NCBI GenBank assembly: GCA_021613375.1
Contig: CM038702.1
Coordinates: forward strand, 30,068,686 to 30,132,685
Source of the DNA: Megaleporinus macrocephalus
Lineage: Eukaryota > Chordata > Actinopteri > Characiformes > Anostomidae
Length of the DNA stretch: 64,000 bases
Direction: 5' to 3'
Positions within the stretch are counted from its first letter, which is position 1. Every line of letters starts with the position of its first letter. Under the pieces are notes generated by a model. The model was given only the letters and a program-made list of their open reading frames with translations, was not told where the DNA came from and ran no database searches. Shown in pieces: positions 63,780-64,000 of the stretch. The translations under genes were made by a program, and so were the position numbers.

Positions 63780-64000
63780 GCTCATTCCCTACCCTGCAGG
63801 AGCACAGTACTGTAAATTAATGTTTTAAAGCCAATTATGCAGGTAAGTTGCAAACAGGAGAACTGCTTTTAGTTTCTCAAATACATCTTAGAGCAAAAAC
63901 ACTAAACACTCCCTCAACTAGTTAACATGATCTCATCAACATGCTTTTGATATTGGGGCCAATATGATTCCTCATTAGCACAATACTCGCTAGAAAAACC
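63780..64000. other. Window end, nothing recognised
   Basis: The upstream flank of ada2. Any untranslated first exon or promoter of ada2 could lie here or beyond the window, but none is visible. Confidence 0.3.

Overview
The window is a stretch of vertebrate nuclear DNA, almost certainly from a ray-finned fish, possibly an otophysan such as a characin, catfish or relative. The evidence is split genes with GT-AG introns, AATAAA signals, AT-rich intergenic DNA, and many relics of Tc1-like, hAT-like and LTR elements of types common in fish genomes. There is no sign of operons, CRISPR arrays or prokaryotic signals.

Six protein-coding genes can be reconstructed exon by exon with every splice phase closing. 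In order they are fgf6 (+, 8704-11963), fgf23 (+, 18895-20957), rad51ap1 (+, 29118-33138), dyrk4 (+, 38151-45435), galnt8 (+, 48435-56575) and ada2, also called cecr1 (-, 63476-56643). The first five correspond to the human 12p13 block FGF23-FGF6-C12orf4-RAD51AP1-DYRK4-AKAP3-NDUFA9-GALNT8. Here the FGF pair points the same way as rad51ap1, whereas in human it points the opposite way. No intact C12orf4, AKAP3 or NDUFA9 lies between the genes. ada2, on human chromosome 22, sits tail-to-tail with galnt8, with stop codons only 67 bp apart.

Region by region: 1-8300 is gene-poor and holds a broken hAT transposase and a segmental direct duplication. 8300-12000 holds the GC-rich fgf6 start and gene. 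12000-18800 holds a long fgf6 3' flank or 3' UTR and a perfect 39-bp palindrome. 18800-21530 is fgf23. 21530-29100 is gene-poor, with a MITE, an LTR-like segment and an unrecognised minus-strand broken ORF. 29100-33400 is rad51ap1. 33500-36800 is a cluster of Tc1 relics. 38100-45500 is dyrk4. 46888-47296 is a well-bounded solo LTR. 48400-63500 is the galnt8/ada2 convergent pair, with more transposon relics in introns.

The genes are independent: two FGF ligands (one paracrine, one endocrine), a homologous-recombination factor, a DYRK kinase, a Golgi O-glycosylation enzyme and a secreted adenosine deaminase. I found no new multi-gene system. The most interesting signals are a recently duplicated exon in rad51ap1, replaced residues in normally conserved positions of dyrk4, the altered processing region of fgf23, the overlapping galnt8/ada2 3' ends, and a 97-98% identical repeat in two galnt8 introns.
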